NCBI GenBank assembly: GCA_019411205.1
Contig: DXRF01000035.1
Span: forward strand, 1 to 17,065
Direction: 5' to 3'
DNA length: 17,065 nt
Origin: Parabacteroides sp.
Lineage (GTDB): Bacteria > Bacteroidota > Bacteroidia > Bacteroidales > Tannerellaceae
In this document: in pieces, positions 1 to 6,490 of the stretch
Layout of the letters: every line of letters starts with the position of its first letter
Position numbering within the stretch: position 1 is the stretch's first letter
Program-made: the position numbers and the translations under genes
The notes under the pieces: model-generated
Told to the model about the DNA's origin: nothing
Database searches by the model: none
The model's input: the letters and a program-made list of their open reading frames with translations, nothing else

Positions 1-30
1 AAAGTCGGGGCTTTGTGCATAAACAACAAG

Positions 31-54
31 AAGGTGTGCTTTTTGACACACCTT
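31..54. terminator. Hairpin, likely terminator of the rhomboid/EEP operon
   Basis: A perfect 8-bp stem (AAGGTGTG / CACACCTT) with an 8-base loop lies 12 bases beyond the stop codon of the minus-strand phosphodiesterase-like gene. On the plus strand it is followed by a T-rich stretch (CATTTTTCATTTT). On the minus strand the tail (CTTGTTGTTTATG) is less T-rich. It may therefore work in both directions or mainly for a gene arriving from the left edge, which is not visible. Confidence 0.55.
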
Positions 55-66
55 CATTTTTCATTT

Positions 67-1188
67 TCAATCATTCTCTTTCAACTGCAAGTAACACCAC
101 AACGGATAATGATCGGAATAACGCACCTTGTCGACCGTGCAGTTGATCGGTTTCATATTGGCAGAATGCAGGATATTGTCGATCCGGAACCAGAAGAAGT
201 TTTCATTATAAGTGACCCCGACACCACGGCCAGAAGCGGCATAAGCATCTTTCAGCGGTCCCTGAATCGTACGATGGGCATAGGAGATTGGCGTATCGTT
301 GAAGTCACCGCAGACCAATATATAATCGGTATCGATCTTTTTAATTTCCTCCGCGACAGCTCTCGCCTGGCGGGCACGTATCTGAAAGGCAGGTCCCAAC
401 TTCTGTTCGATGGAACTTTTCAGACCATCAAGCGTTTCGGAATTCAGATTCTTGATAAATGAAGAGTAATGGCTCCGGTCCTCCATCGTCAGTTTGAAAG
501 ACTCCAGGTGGTTATTGATCAAAGTCAGCTTCTTTCCGTTTATATTCAGCTCATGGATAGACGAGCCGTTGAAAGAGCTCTCATACTTGATCTTACGGGA
601 CTTGGAGATCGGATATTTGGAAAACACGGCTATATTGAATTTGAGCGCACCGGAAGTTCCAATCGGGATAATAGAGCGATACCTGTACATCTTCAAGGCA
701 TTGGCAATCTTCTGATTCGTCAGAAAGTTCTTGGAAGCACCTACTGCATATTCCTGCAGGCATACGATATCCGCACCGGAATTCGCAATATACCGTATGA
801 TCGGGTTCGGAGCCTCTTCCGTATGGCCTTTATAACCGAACCCCATGACATTATAAGTCAAGACTTTCAGCACGTTCTCTTTCGGGACATCACTCACTCT
901 GTCATGGAAAGGAAAATAACGGGTTACAGGCCCCCGGCAGATCAGGAACGAACATAGCCCGACCAACACGAACCGCCATTCCCAAAGGAACAGCCAATAA
1001 ATAACAAAGCAAAGGTTCAAAACGCAGAACACAGGAAATCCCAACCCCAGATAAGAGAAGAGCACGTTCCTGTCCGGTGAAATTCTGTCCGAGAAGGCTG
1101 AAGCAATGAATAGCAGGATAACTATCACATTGGCAGTACCGACTACAGATTTAAACAGAATCCTGATCGCTTTAAACCGTTCGCTCAT
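67..1188 (-). CDS. Membrane-anchored endonuclease/exonuclease/phosphatase (EEP) superfamily protein
   Basis: This is a 373-residue member of the Mg-dependent EEP fold (DNase I, exonuclease III and phosphodiesterase-like). The N-terminal ~90 residues contain about three hydrophobic segments (roughly 17-33, 42-68 and 71-85), so the catalytic domain is tethered to the inner membrane. That domain (about 106-370) shows the family motifs in order: LTYNV (N113), LQE (E146), NNHL (H227), GDFND (D295, N297), RIDNI (D337) and SDHYP (D359, H360). All expected catalytic and metal residues are present, so an active hydrolase is likely. The substrate (nucleic acid, phospholipid or sugar phosphate) cannot be read from the sequence. 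Its start codon overlaps the stop of the upstream rhomboid as ATGA, so translation is probably coupled. It is the last gene of a three-gene operon. Confidence 0.9.
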   Translation of the reverse strand: MSERFKAIRILFKSVVGTANVIVILLFIASAFSDRISPDRNVLFSYLGLGFPVFCVLNLCFVIYWLFLWEWRFVLVGLCSFLICRGPVTRYFPFHDRVSDVPKENVLKVLTYNVMGFGYKGHTEEAPNPIIRYIANSGADIVCLQEYAVGASKNFLTNQKIANALKMYRYRSIIPIGTSGALKFNIAVFSKYPISKSRKIKYESSFNGSSIHELNINGKKLTLINNHLESFKLTMEDRSHYSSFIKNLNSETLDGLKSSIEQKLGPAFQIRARQARAVAEEIKKIDTDYILVCGDFNDTPISYAHRTIQGPLKDAYAASGRGVGVTYNENFFWFRIDNILHSANMKPINCTVDKVRYSDHYPLWCYLQLKEND

Positions 1189-2063
1189 TTTTTACTGGCA
1201 TCAAATAGTTTTTTCTTTTCTTCTGCCGAAAGGCTTTCGTAGCCGGAACGTTTTAATTTATCCAATATTGCATCCAGATCGGCAGCTTCCCGATGTTTAC
1301 GCGCATTATATTCATAATCGGTCTCCGGACGTTTATAAGTCACACGCATCTTGGGTTTCCGTTTTCCCAGATTCACCACCCAGTCAAGCAAACGGTTCAT
1401 AGGAGCCGTCAGATCTTTGCCATCCTTGATCCGGGCGGCAAACCAGATGCCGAACAACGCTCCGCCGATATGGGCGATATGGCCGCCGGCATTCGTCGAT
1501 GTAATGGCCAGCAAGTCTATCACAAATGTAAACAGGGCCAAATAAATCAGTTTGATCCTTCCGATCAGGAACAAGCCGATCTCCAAATCTTTCCGGTAAA
1601 ATGAAACGGCAAACACAATGGCCATAACCGAAGCCGAGGCTCCCATCAAATAACTATAGGCTGCAACTGTACGGAAATAAGGGAATATATTGTATGCCAC
1701 AAGAAACAAGACAGCCCCGGCAATACCTCCCAACAGATACAAGCCGCCTAATTGCCGCTCACTGAAGAAAGTAAGAAACAACCCGCCGAACCAGTATAAC
1801 CACAGCATATTAAACAGAATATGCAGGATGTCAAAATGCGTGAACATATAAGTGATGATCGTCCACGGCCGGTACAGAAGCAATTCGGGAGACGAAGGCA
1901 CCTGCAGATACTGCAAAAACGGGAAACCGCTCAGGTTGAACAGCATCAGGATCACACTTGTCAACCGTATAATAACAAACAGCCCGACATTGATATAAAT
2001 CAGTTTTGCCAGGATGTTGCCGGAATTGAAAGTCCGTTTGAGATTAGTAAAAATATCGCCCAT
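1185..2063 (-). CDS. Rhomboid family intramembrane serine protease with C-terminal extension
   Basis: This 292-residue polytopic membrane protein has the rhomboid core at about 20-215. It shows HxxxN in TM2 (H81, N85), the serine motif GASA (catalytic S143) and AHIGG (catalytic H198). The serine is followed by Ala, where the more common form is GxSG. After the last membrane helix (about residue 215) comes a basic, probably cytoplasmic tail of about 75 residues with a helical DAILDKLKRSGYESLS-type segment, a tail that I recall from Bacteroidetes rhomboids. The family cleaves transmembrane substrates within the membrane; no substrate is indicated. The start overlaps the end of the upstream rhomboid by 20 bases, and its stop overlaps the start of the downstream EEP protein by 4 bases. 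Confidence 0.93.
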   Translation of the reverse strand: MGDIFTNLKRTFNSGNILAKLIYINVGLFVIIRLTSVILMLFNLSGFPFLQYLQVPSSPELLLYRPWTIITYMFTHFDILHILFNMLWLYWFGGLFLTFFSERQLGGLYLLGGIAGAVLFLVAYNIFPYFRTVAAYSYLMGASASVMAIVFAVSFYRKDLEIGLFLIGRIKLIYLALFTFVIDLLAITSTNAGGHIAHIGGALFGIWFAARIKDGKDLTAPMNRLLDWVVNLGKRKPKMRVTYKRPETDYEYNARKHREAADLDAILDKLKRSGYESLSAEEKKKLFDASKK

Positions 2064-2754
2064 TGCCTATATCTTTCTTTTTCCAATACCGAACCAGGAA
2101 ATAACCGAAAAGCATACCGCCCAGGTGGGCAAAATGCGCCACGGAATCGCCACCGTTGTTAGCGACACCCATAAACAATTCGGCCAATCCGTAAAAGATC
2201 ACGAAATATTTTGCCTTGATAGGAATCGGGATGAACATCAGATACAGCGGGACATTCGGGAACAGCATGGCAAATGCCAGCAAAATACCGAACACCGAAC
2301 CTGAAGCACCGATCGTAATCAGATAGTTCAACGAAGGATCTCCTGCTACCAGCTGTACCAGCGTAACCCCGTTCGCACTTGCGAAAGAATGAACGGAATA
2401 CAACCAAACCAACTCCTGCGTGATAGCCGCACCGATACCCGTCACCATGTAAAAGATCAGGAAGCGTTTCGGCCCCCAGACATTCTCCAGCACACGCCCG
2501 AACATATACACACCGAACATATTGAAAAACACGTGTGCAAACGAATGGGTATCATGCATGAACATATAAGTCACAAACTGGAAAGGATAGAAATCCTTCA
2601 CACCCGGAAAGTGCAGTCCGAATAACTGGACTAAATCAATCCCGACTTTAGGTAAAACAATACTCGCTACCCAAAACAACAGATTGATAATGATAAGGTT
2701 TTTCGTAACCATCGGGATACTGCTCAGGAATCCCGAACTATTTTGATTCATCAT
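2044..2754 (-). CDS. Rhomboid family intramembrane serine protease (canonical core)
   Basis: This 236-residue protein has about six membrane segments and the full rhomboid signature: HxxxN (H74, N78), GASGS with catalytic S151, and AHLGG with catalytic H210. The chain ends soon after the last helix with a short basic tail (RYWKKKD), so it has no added soluble domain, unlike the second rhomboid. A segment at about 115-145, before the serine-bearing helix, is longer than in a minimal rhomboid. Two consecutive ATG codons (2752-2754 and 2749-2751) could serve as start; the first is annotated. It is the first gene of the operon and diverges from HU across 187 bases. A TACCTTTG promoter box lies just upstream at 2774-2781. 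Confidence 0.94.
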   Translation of the reverse strand: MMNQNSSGFLSSIPMVTKNLIIINLLFWVASIVLPKVGIDLVQLFGLHFPGVKDFYPFQFVTYMFMHDTHSFAHVFFNMFGVYMFGRVLENVWGPKRFLIFYMVTGIGAAITQELVWLYSVHSFASANGVTLVQLVAGDPSLNYLITIGASGSVFGILLAFAMLFPNVPLYLMFIPIPIKAKYFVIFYGLAELFMGVANNGGDSVAHFAHLGGMLFGYFLVRYWKKKDIGNGRYFY

Positions 2755-2773
2755 ATATTTATCAATTTAAGGA

Positions 2774-2781
2774 CAAAGGTA
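2774..2781 (-). promoter_or_regulatory. Promoter -7 box of the rhomboid operon
   Basis: Read on the minus strand this is TACCTTTG, an exact match to the Bacteroidetes -7 consensus TAnnTTTG, about 20 bases before the first rhomboid start. The best -33 candidate is ATTG at 2805-2808. Its 23-base spacer is longer than the usual 19-21, so the upstream element is weak. Confidence 0.55.
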
Positions 2782-2853
2782 TATATATTTTGGTAGTTTT
2801 CTGACAATATAGCACTAAAACATAGTAAATCAATAAAAAAAACTCTTTTTTTC

Positions 2854-2884
2854 TTTGCGATATATCAAAATAGAATTACATTTG
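2854..2884 (+). promoter_or_regulatory. HU promoter (TTTG-N19-TACATTTG)
   Basis: The -33 box TTTG (2854-2857) and the -7 box TACATTTG (2877-2884) are separated by exactly 19 bases, an ideal Bacteroidetes housekeeping (sigma-ABfr type) promoter. Transcription would start near 2890, leaving an AT-rich leader of about 50 bases without a Shine-Dalgarno sequence before the HU start. Confidence 0.8.
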
Positions 2885-2941
2885 ACACCGACTTTTTAGG
2901 CTATCACAAAAATTGTTTAATATATTAATTATCAAACCATC

Positions 2942-3214
2942 ATGAACAAAACAGAATTTATCAATGCTGTAGCGGAAAAATCCGGTTTAAGCAAAGTTGA
3001 TGCAAAGAAAGCTGTAGAAGCATTTGTTGAAACAGTATCCAGCGAATTAAAAGAAGGCGGTAAAGTAGCCCTTTTAGGTTTTGGTTCTTTTTCTGTTGCT
3101 GAAAAATCTGCACGCAAAGGTGTTAACCCGAAGACTAAACAGCCAATCGAAATTCCGGCTCGCAAATCGGTTAAATTCAAAGCTGGCGCCGAATTGACAG
3201 AAATTATCAAGTAA
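2942..3214 (+). CDS. HU family DNA-binding protein
   Basis: This 90-residue protein has the length and full architecture of HU: an N-terminal helical dimerisation region (about 1-45, MNKTEFINAVAEKSGLSKVDA), then LGFGSFSV and the beta-arm that enters the minor groove (about 53-75) with the arm-tip sequence NPKTKQP, ending in the C-terminal helix with the AELTEIIK motif. It acts as an architectural nucleoid protein that bends and constrains DNA. It is monocistronic: an ideal promoter lies 58 bases upstream and a hairpin terminator follows within 27 bases. Its codon choice is richer in A and T than that of argS. HU, rather than IHF, is favoured by the unbroken canonical sequence, but the paralogue cannot be fixed without comparison. 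Confidence 0.96.
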   Translation: MNKTEFINAVAEKSGLSKVDAKKAVEAFVETVSSELKEGGKVALLGFGSFSVAEKSARKGVNPKTKQPIEIPARKSVKFKAGAELTEIIK

Positions 3215-3240
3215 ATTAGTCTTACATTCTCATAGACAAA

Positions 3241-3271
3241 AAGGCATCCCGAACAAGGAGTGCCTTTTTTA
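3241..3271 (+). terminator. Intrinsic terminator of HU
   Basis: AAGGCATCC pairs with GGAGTGCCTT (one bulged G) across a 7-base loop, followed at once by a run of T. It starts 26 bases after the HU stop and separates HU from argS. Confidence 0.8.
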
Positions 3272-3353
3272 TTGCATGCCGGTTACTTTATCAAATCACA
3301 GTTATCTCTTCCCTAACCCACCCCTTTCCTATGGTTTTTACAAAATAAACCTG

Positions 3354-3361
3354 TACCTTTG
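3354..3361 (+). promoter_or_regulatory. argS promoter -7 box
   Basis: TACCTTTG matches TAnnTTTG exactly and lies 35 bases before the argS start. No clean TTTG is present at -33; the sequence there is ATGGTTTTTAC. A separate promoter fits with the terminator between HU and argS. Confidence 0.55.
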
Positions 3362-3396
3362 CAAACAAAATAAATCCGAACATATACTAAACGAAT

Positions 3397-5190
3397 ATGG
3401 TTATCGAACAACAGATTACCGGTGCAATCATTGCCGGCATAAAAGAACTGTATGGTGCCGATGTGACGGCCAACCAGGTACAACTGCAAAAGACAAAAAA
3501 AGAGTTCAAAGGACATCTGACTCTGGTAGTTTTTCCCTTCCTCCGCATGTCGAAGAAGTCACCGGAACAGACAGCTCAGGAAATTGGCGAATACCTGCTC
3601 CAGCATGAGCCAGCTGTAGCCGAATTCAATGTAATCAAAGGATTCCTCAACCTGACCGTTGCCTGTGCCTGCTGGATCGATTTATTAAACGGAATCAACG
3701 GCCAGCCGTCATACGGGATCGTTCCCGTAACGGAACAATCTCCGCTGGTCATGATCGAATATTCTTCCCCCAACACCAACAAGCCGCTCCACCTTGGACA
3801 CGTGCGCAACAACCTGTTAGGCTACAGCCTGTCCGAGATTATGAAAGCGAACGGCAATAAGGTGGTAAAGACGAACATCGTAAACGACCGCGGCATCCAT
3901 ATCTGCAAGTCCATGCTCGCCTGGCAGAAATGGGGCAATGGCGTGACTCCCGAAACGGCCGGCAAGAAAGGCGACCACCTGATCGGTGATTTCTACGTTC
4001 TTTTCAGCAATAAACTGAAAGAAGAGACTGCCGCCCTCGAAGCAAAAGGCATGACGAAAGAGGAAGCCGAAGCGGCTTCTCCCCTGATGGCCGAAGCACG
4101 CGAAATGCTCCGCAAATGGGAAGCCGGCGACAAGGAAGTACGCGCCCTCTGGGAAACGATGAACAACTGGGTGTACGCCGGATTCGACGAGACATACAAA
4201 ATGATGGGCGTAGACTTCGACAAGATCTATTACGAATCACAGACCTACCTGGAAGGAAAAGGCAAAGTGCTGGAAGGGCTCGACAAAGGTATCTTCTACC
4301 GCCGCGAAGACGGTTCCGTATGGGCAGACCTGACGAAAGACGGCCTGGACGAGAAACTGCTGCTCCGTGCCGACGGAACTTCCGTCTACATGACACAGGA
4401 CATCGGAACAGCCAAATTGCGTTTCGACGACTATCCTATCAACAAAATGATCTATGTGGTGGGAAACGAGCAGAACTACCATTTCCAGGTATTGTCTATC
4501 CTGTTGGATAAATTAGGTTTTGAATTCGGCAAAGGCCTCGTACATTTCTCTTACGGCATGGTCGAACTGCCGGAAGGCAAGATGAAGAGCCGCGAAGGAA
4601 CGGTTGTCGATGCCGACGACCTGATGGAAGAAATGGTGGGTACAGCCCGCGAAATCTCGCAGGAACTGGGCAAAGTAGACGAAATGACACCGGAAGAAGC
4701 TGAAAACATCGCCCGCATGGTCGGCCTCGGCTCCTTGAAATACTTCATCCTGAAAGTAGACCCGCGCAAGAACATGACTTTCAACCCGAAGGAATCGATC
4801 GACTTCAACGGTAATACCGGCCCGTTCATCCAGTACACATACGCCCGTATCCGTTCTGTTTTGCGTAAAGCGACCGAACAGGGCATCGTTTTACCGGAAC
4901 AATTGCCGACAACGACCACTATCTCCGAGAAGGAAGAAAACCTGATCCAGATGATAGCCGACTACGCTTCCGTCGTTCGCGAAGCAGGAAAGGAATACAG
5001 TCCCGCCCTCATCGCCAACTACACGTACGATCTGGTAAAAGAATACAACCAATTCTATCACGATTTCTCTATCCTTCGCGAAGAGAATGAAGAAGTAAAA
5101 GAGTTCCGCCTTGTCCTCTCTGCCAACGTAGCCAAGATTGTCAAATCGGCCATGTCGTTATTGGGAATCGAGGTTCCGGAAAGAATGTAA
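3397..5190 (+). CDS. argS: Arginine--tRNA ligase (ArgRS)
   Basis: This 597-residue class I aminoacyl-tRNA synthetase charges tRNA-Arg in the cytoplasm. Visible parts in order: an N-terminal tRNA-recognition domain (about 1-105); the ATP-binding HIGH-type motif HLGH (132-135) inside NKPLHLGHVRNN; the Rossmann catalytic core with an insertion rich in Glu and Ala (about 200-245); the KMSKS-equivalent MKSRE (396-400) followed by GTVVDADDL; a conserved FIQYTYARIRSVLR stretch; and a C-terminal DALR-type anticodon-binding domain (about 480-597). Length and motifs are typical and no lesion is seen. The ATG at 3397 is supported by the promoter just upstream and by the family-typical start of the N-terminal domain. 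A methyltransferase gene follows after 16 bases and is probably co-transcribed. Confidence 0.97.
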   Translation: MVIEQQITGAIIAGIKELYGADVTANQVQLQKTKKEFKGHLTLVVFPFLRMSKKSPEQTAQEIGEYLLQHEPAVAEFNVIKGFLNLTVACACWIDLLNGINGQPSYGIVPVTEQSPLVMIEYSSPNTNKPLHLGHVRNNLLGYSLSEIMKANGNKVVKTNIVNDRGIHICKSMLAWQKWGNGVTPETAGKKGDHLIGDFYVLFSNKLKEETAALEAKGMTKEEAEAASPLMAEAREMLRKWEAGDKEVRALWETMNNWVYAGFDETYKMMGVDFDKIYYESQTYLEGKGKVLEGLDKGIFYRREDGSVWADLTKDGLDEKLLLRADGTSVYMTQDIGTAKLRFDDYPINKMIYVVGNEQNYHFQVLSILLDKLGFEFGKGLVHFSYGMVELPEGKMKSREGTVVDADDLMEEMVGTAREISQELGKVDEMTPEEAENIARMVGLGSLKYFILKVDPRKNMTFNPKESIDFNGNTGPFIQYTYARIRSVLRKATEQGIVLPEQLPTTTTISEKEENLIQMIADYASVVREAGKEYSPALIANYTYDLVKEYNQFYHDFSILREENEEVKEFRLVLSANVAKIVKSAMSLLGIEVPERM

Positions 5191-5206
5191 GAAAAAGCAG
5201 ACGAAC

Positions 5207-5977
5207 ATGATCAAAAGCCTCTATCGGAAACTATTGAGCGAAAAACAACGCCTCGCACTCCACTACGCCTTCTTCAAACTGGCGGCAGTCTGGTTGCGAG
5301 GCAACCGCTATGAATGTTGTTGCTGCGGCAAATCATCCCGCCGTTTCCTTTCTCATGGAGACAAAGGGCCGCGCAAGAACATCAAATGCCCGCACTGCCT
5401 CTCATTGGAACGAACTCGAATTCTATGCATGTATCTCCAAAACGAAATACTCAACAAAGCGGAAAGGCCGATAAGCATCCTTCATTTCGCTCCAGTCAAA
5501 GGTTTAAAAGATTTCCTGAAAGAGTCACCTATAGTCTCAGTCTATCACGATGCCGACATCAATCCGAACGTGGCGACCTACCCATGTGACATCACACAGA
5601 TGCCGTATGCCGACAATACGTTCGACTTAATCATTTGTTCACACGTACTTTATTGCGTGCCGGAAGACCGGAAAGGGATGTCTGAAATCCATCGCGTGCT
5701 GAAACCCGGAGGCCGAGTGTTACTTGTCGACACATGGTTGGACGGACCGACACAAGATTTGAGTCAACTGCCCGCCCAAGAGCGAAAAGCCATATCGGGC
5801 GATCCAATGTCTTGCAGACTATATGGACGAGAAGATATCCTTGAAACCTTACGAGGTTTTGGCCTGGAAGGTAAGATCATCGACTACACCAAGCAGCTTT
5901 CACCTGAATTTATCGAAAGGCAATCTCTCCACGATGCGTTTGATTCCGAGATTATCGATTGTGTGAAATGTTCCTGA
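5207..5977 (+). CDS. Class I SAM-dependent methyltransferase with N-terminal Cys cluster
   Basis: This is a 256-residue protein counted from the ATG at 5207. An in-frame upstream ATG at 5138 lies inside argS and would add 23 unlikely residues. Residues 35-64 form a probable zinc-binding ribbon: four consecutive Cys (37-40) and KCPHC (C61, C64), followed by SLERTR, close to a CxxC...CPxCxSLER pattern that I recall from related methyltransferases. The Rossmann methyltransferase part (about 86-245) has ILHFAP in place of a glycine-rich motif I, DADINP for the acidic strand-2 end, MPYADNTFDLIICSHVLYCV for motif IV, and RVLKPGGRVLLVDTW for the post-motif region. This resembles Methyltransf_11-type enzymes. 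The substrate is unknown. It has no signal peptide. It lies 16 bases after argS, probably in the same transcript. Confidence 0.82.
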   Translation: MIKSLYRKLLSEKQRLALHYAFFKLAAVWLRGNRYECCCCGKSSRRFLSHGDKGPRKNIKCPHCLSLERTRILCMYLQNEILNKAERPISILHFAPVKGLKDFLKESPIVSVYHDADINPNVATYPCDITQMPYADNTFDLIICSHVLYCVPEDRKGMSEIHRVLKPGGRVLLVDTWLDGPTQDLSQLPAQERKAISGDPMSCRLYGREDILETLRGFGLEGKIIDYTKQLSPEFIERQSLHDAFDSEIIDCVKCS

Positions 5978-6088
5978 ACAGAACGCCACTTTATTCGGAG
6001 TCTGCCTGGTTTTCACGGAGCAGCTGATACGAAACATACCGGAAACTATTTCGAAAGTCACAGTAAACTAATTCAAGACATATAACAT

Positions 6089-6179
6089 ATTGCTGATATG
6101 TAGTACTACCTATTGCGAATACATAGTACTACATGTCAGCAATTAGTAGTACTACATACAGGCAATTGGCAGTAACTAC
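6089..6179. repeat. Tandem palindrome array, 23-base period, with 20-bp hairpin
   Basis: The self-complementary decamer GTAGTACTAC occurs at 6100-6109 and 6146-6155, and as ATAGTACTAC at 6123-6132, so the starts are exactly 23 bases apart. A degenerate fourth copy (GCAGTAACTAC) sits at 6169-6179, on the same period. The 13-base spacers of units 2 and 3 share a GCAATT core. Units 1 and 2 also form one large inverted repeat: 6089-6108 pairs with 6124-6143 over 20 positions with a single T-G mismatch (97/135), leaving a 15-base loop. No flanking target duplication or transposase is seen. Confidence 0.8.
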
Positions 6180-6308
6180 CAATAGATACTTTGCTATATG
6201 TTTTCACTTAGTTCTTCGAGTGTTTTGACTTAGTTTATGCCATGAAACGAGTCAGTCTGCCGGTTACTTGCGGATTGGCGTGTCAGGGTAGTATCGAATG
6301 TCGAGGAC

Positions 6309-6340
6309 ATGTCGGCTCCGACACGTAACCGACATTTTTT
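6309..6340 (+). terminator. Terminator-like hairpin downstream of argS-methyltransferase
   Basis: ATGTCGG (6309-6315) pairs with CCGACAT (6329-6335) across a 13-base loop, and a run of six T (6335-6340) begins at the end of the stem. It is the first hairpin-plus-T-run after the plus-strand argS unit, though more than 300 bases beyond the methyltransferase stop. The same right arm can instead pair with sequence at 6371-6390. Confidence 0.5.
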
Positions 6341-6404
6341 AACGGGCTATTTATTAGACTGATAACAGTCAAAAATGTCGGGTGTCGGTTCTTTTTGCTT
6401 TTTT
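6327..6404 (+). terminator. Second, overlapping hairpin with T-runs
   Basis: CCGACATTTTT (6329-6339) is perfectly complementary to AAAAATGTCGG (6371-6381). AACCGACA (6327-6334) can alternatively pair with TGTCGGTT (6383-6390), which is followed by CTTTTTGCTTTTTT. The loop contains its own small hairpin, GACTG-ATAA-CAGTC (6357-6370). This is either a backup terminator or an alternative fold competing with the hairpin at 6309-6335. Confidence 0.45.
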
Positions 6405-6448
6405 CTATCTAAAATTCACTTCCGGCAAATCATGAACTTATCTATTCT

Positions 6449-6490
6449 CACGTAAAGAGAAAGCCTTTTATCAGGCTTTCTTTTTACGTG
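6449..6490. terminator. 17-bp hairpin spanning the topA stop codon, likely topA terminator
   Basis: Positions 6449-6465 and 6474-6490 are complementary over 17 bases with one mismatch (6457/6482) and an 8-base loop that includes part of the topA stop codon (6471-6473). The right arm is the last topA coding sequence, for the terminal lysine/arginine codons. The left arm lies beyond the gene. On the minus strand the 3' side is CTTTCTCTTTACG, a poor T-run; on the plus strand it is CTTTCTTTTTACG. It may stop transcription from both directions. Confidence 0.6.

Larger units (their letters stand above)
5978..6470. other. 493-base intergenic region between convergent methyltransferase and topA
   Basis: No open frame here has convincing coding character. 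From left to right it holds about 105 unremarkable bases, a 23-base-period array of palindromes (6089-6179), an AT-rich stretch, a possible 28-codon frame (6242-6328), a cluster of TGTCGG/CCGACA inverted repeats with T-runs (6298-6404), and the hairpin that runs into the 3' end of topA. The genes on both sides converge, so the region should hold terminators. It could also hold a small RNA, which I cannot establish from sequence alone. Confidence 0.7.

Noticed and set aside
1..14. Short AAAG...CTTT inverted repeat at the left edge
   Set aside because: A 4-bp stem cut by the window boundary cannot be judged.
5138..5206. Upstream ATG that would extend the methyltransferase by 23 residues
   Set aside because: It lies inside the end of argS and encodes a polar, Arg/Lys-rich stretch. 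The ATG at 5207 gives a normal 16-base gap and a family-like N-terminus.
5978..6085. In-frame continuation of the methyltransferase for 35 codons after its TGA, hinting at read-through or a point-mutated longer gene
   Set aside because: An open stretch of this length is likely by chance, the methyltransferase already has its normal length and end, and the extra residues show no motif.
6100..6179. CRISPR array from regularly spaced repeats
   Set aside because: The repeat is only 10 bases, the spacers are 13 bases and similar to one another, and no cas gene is present.
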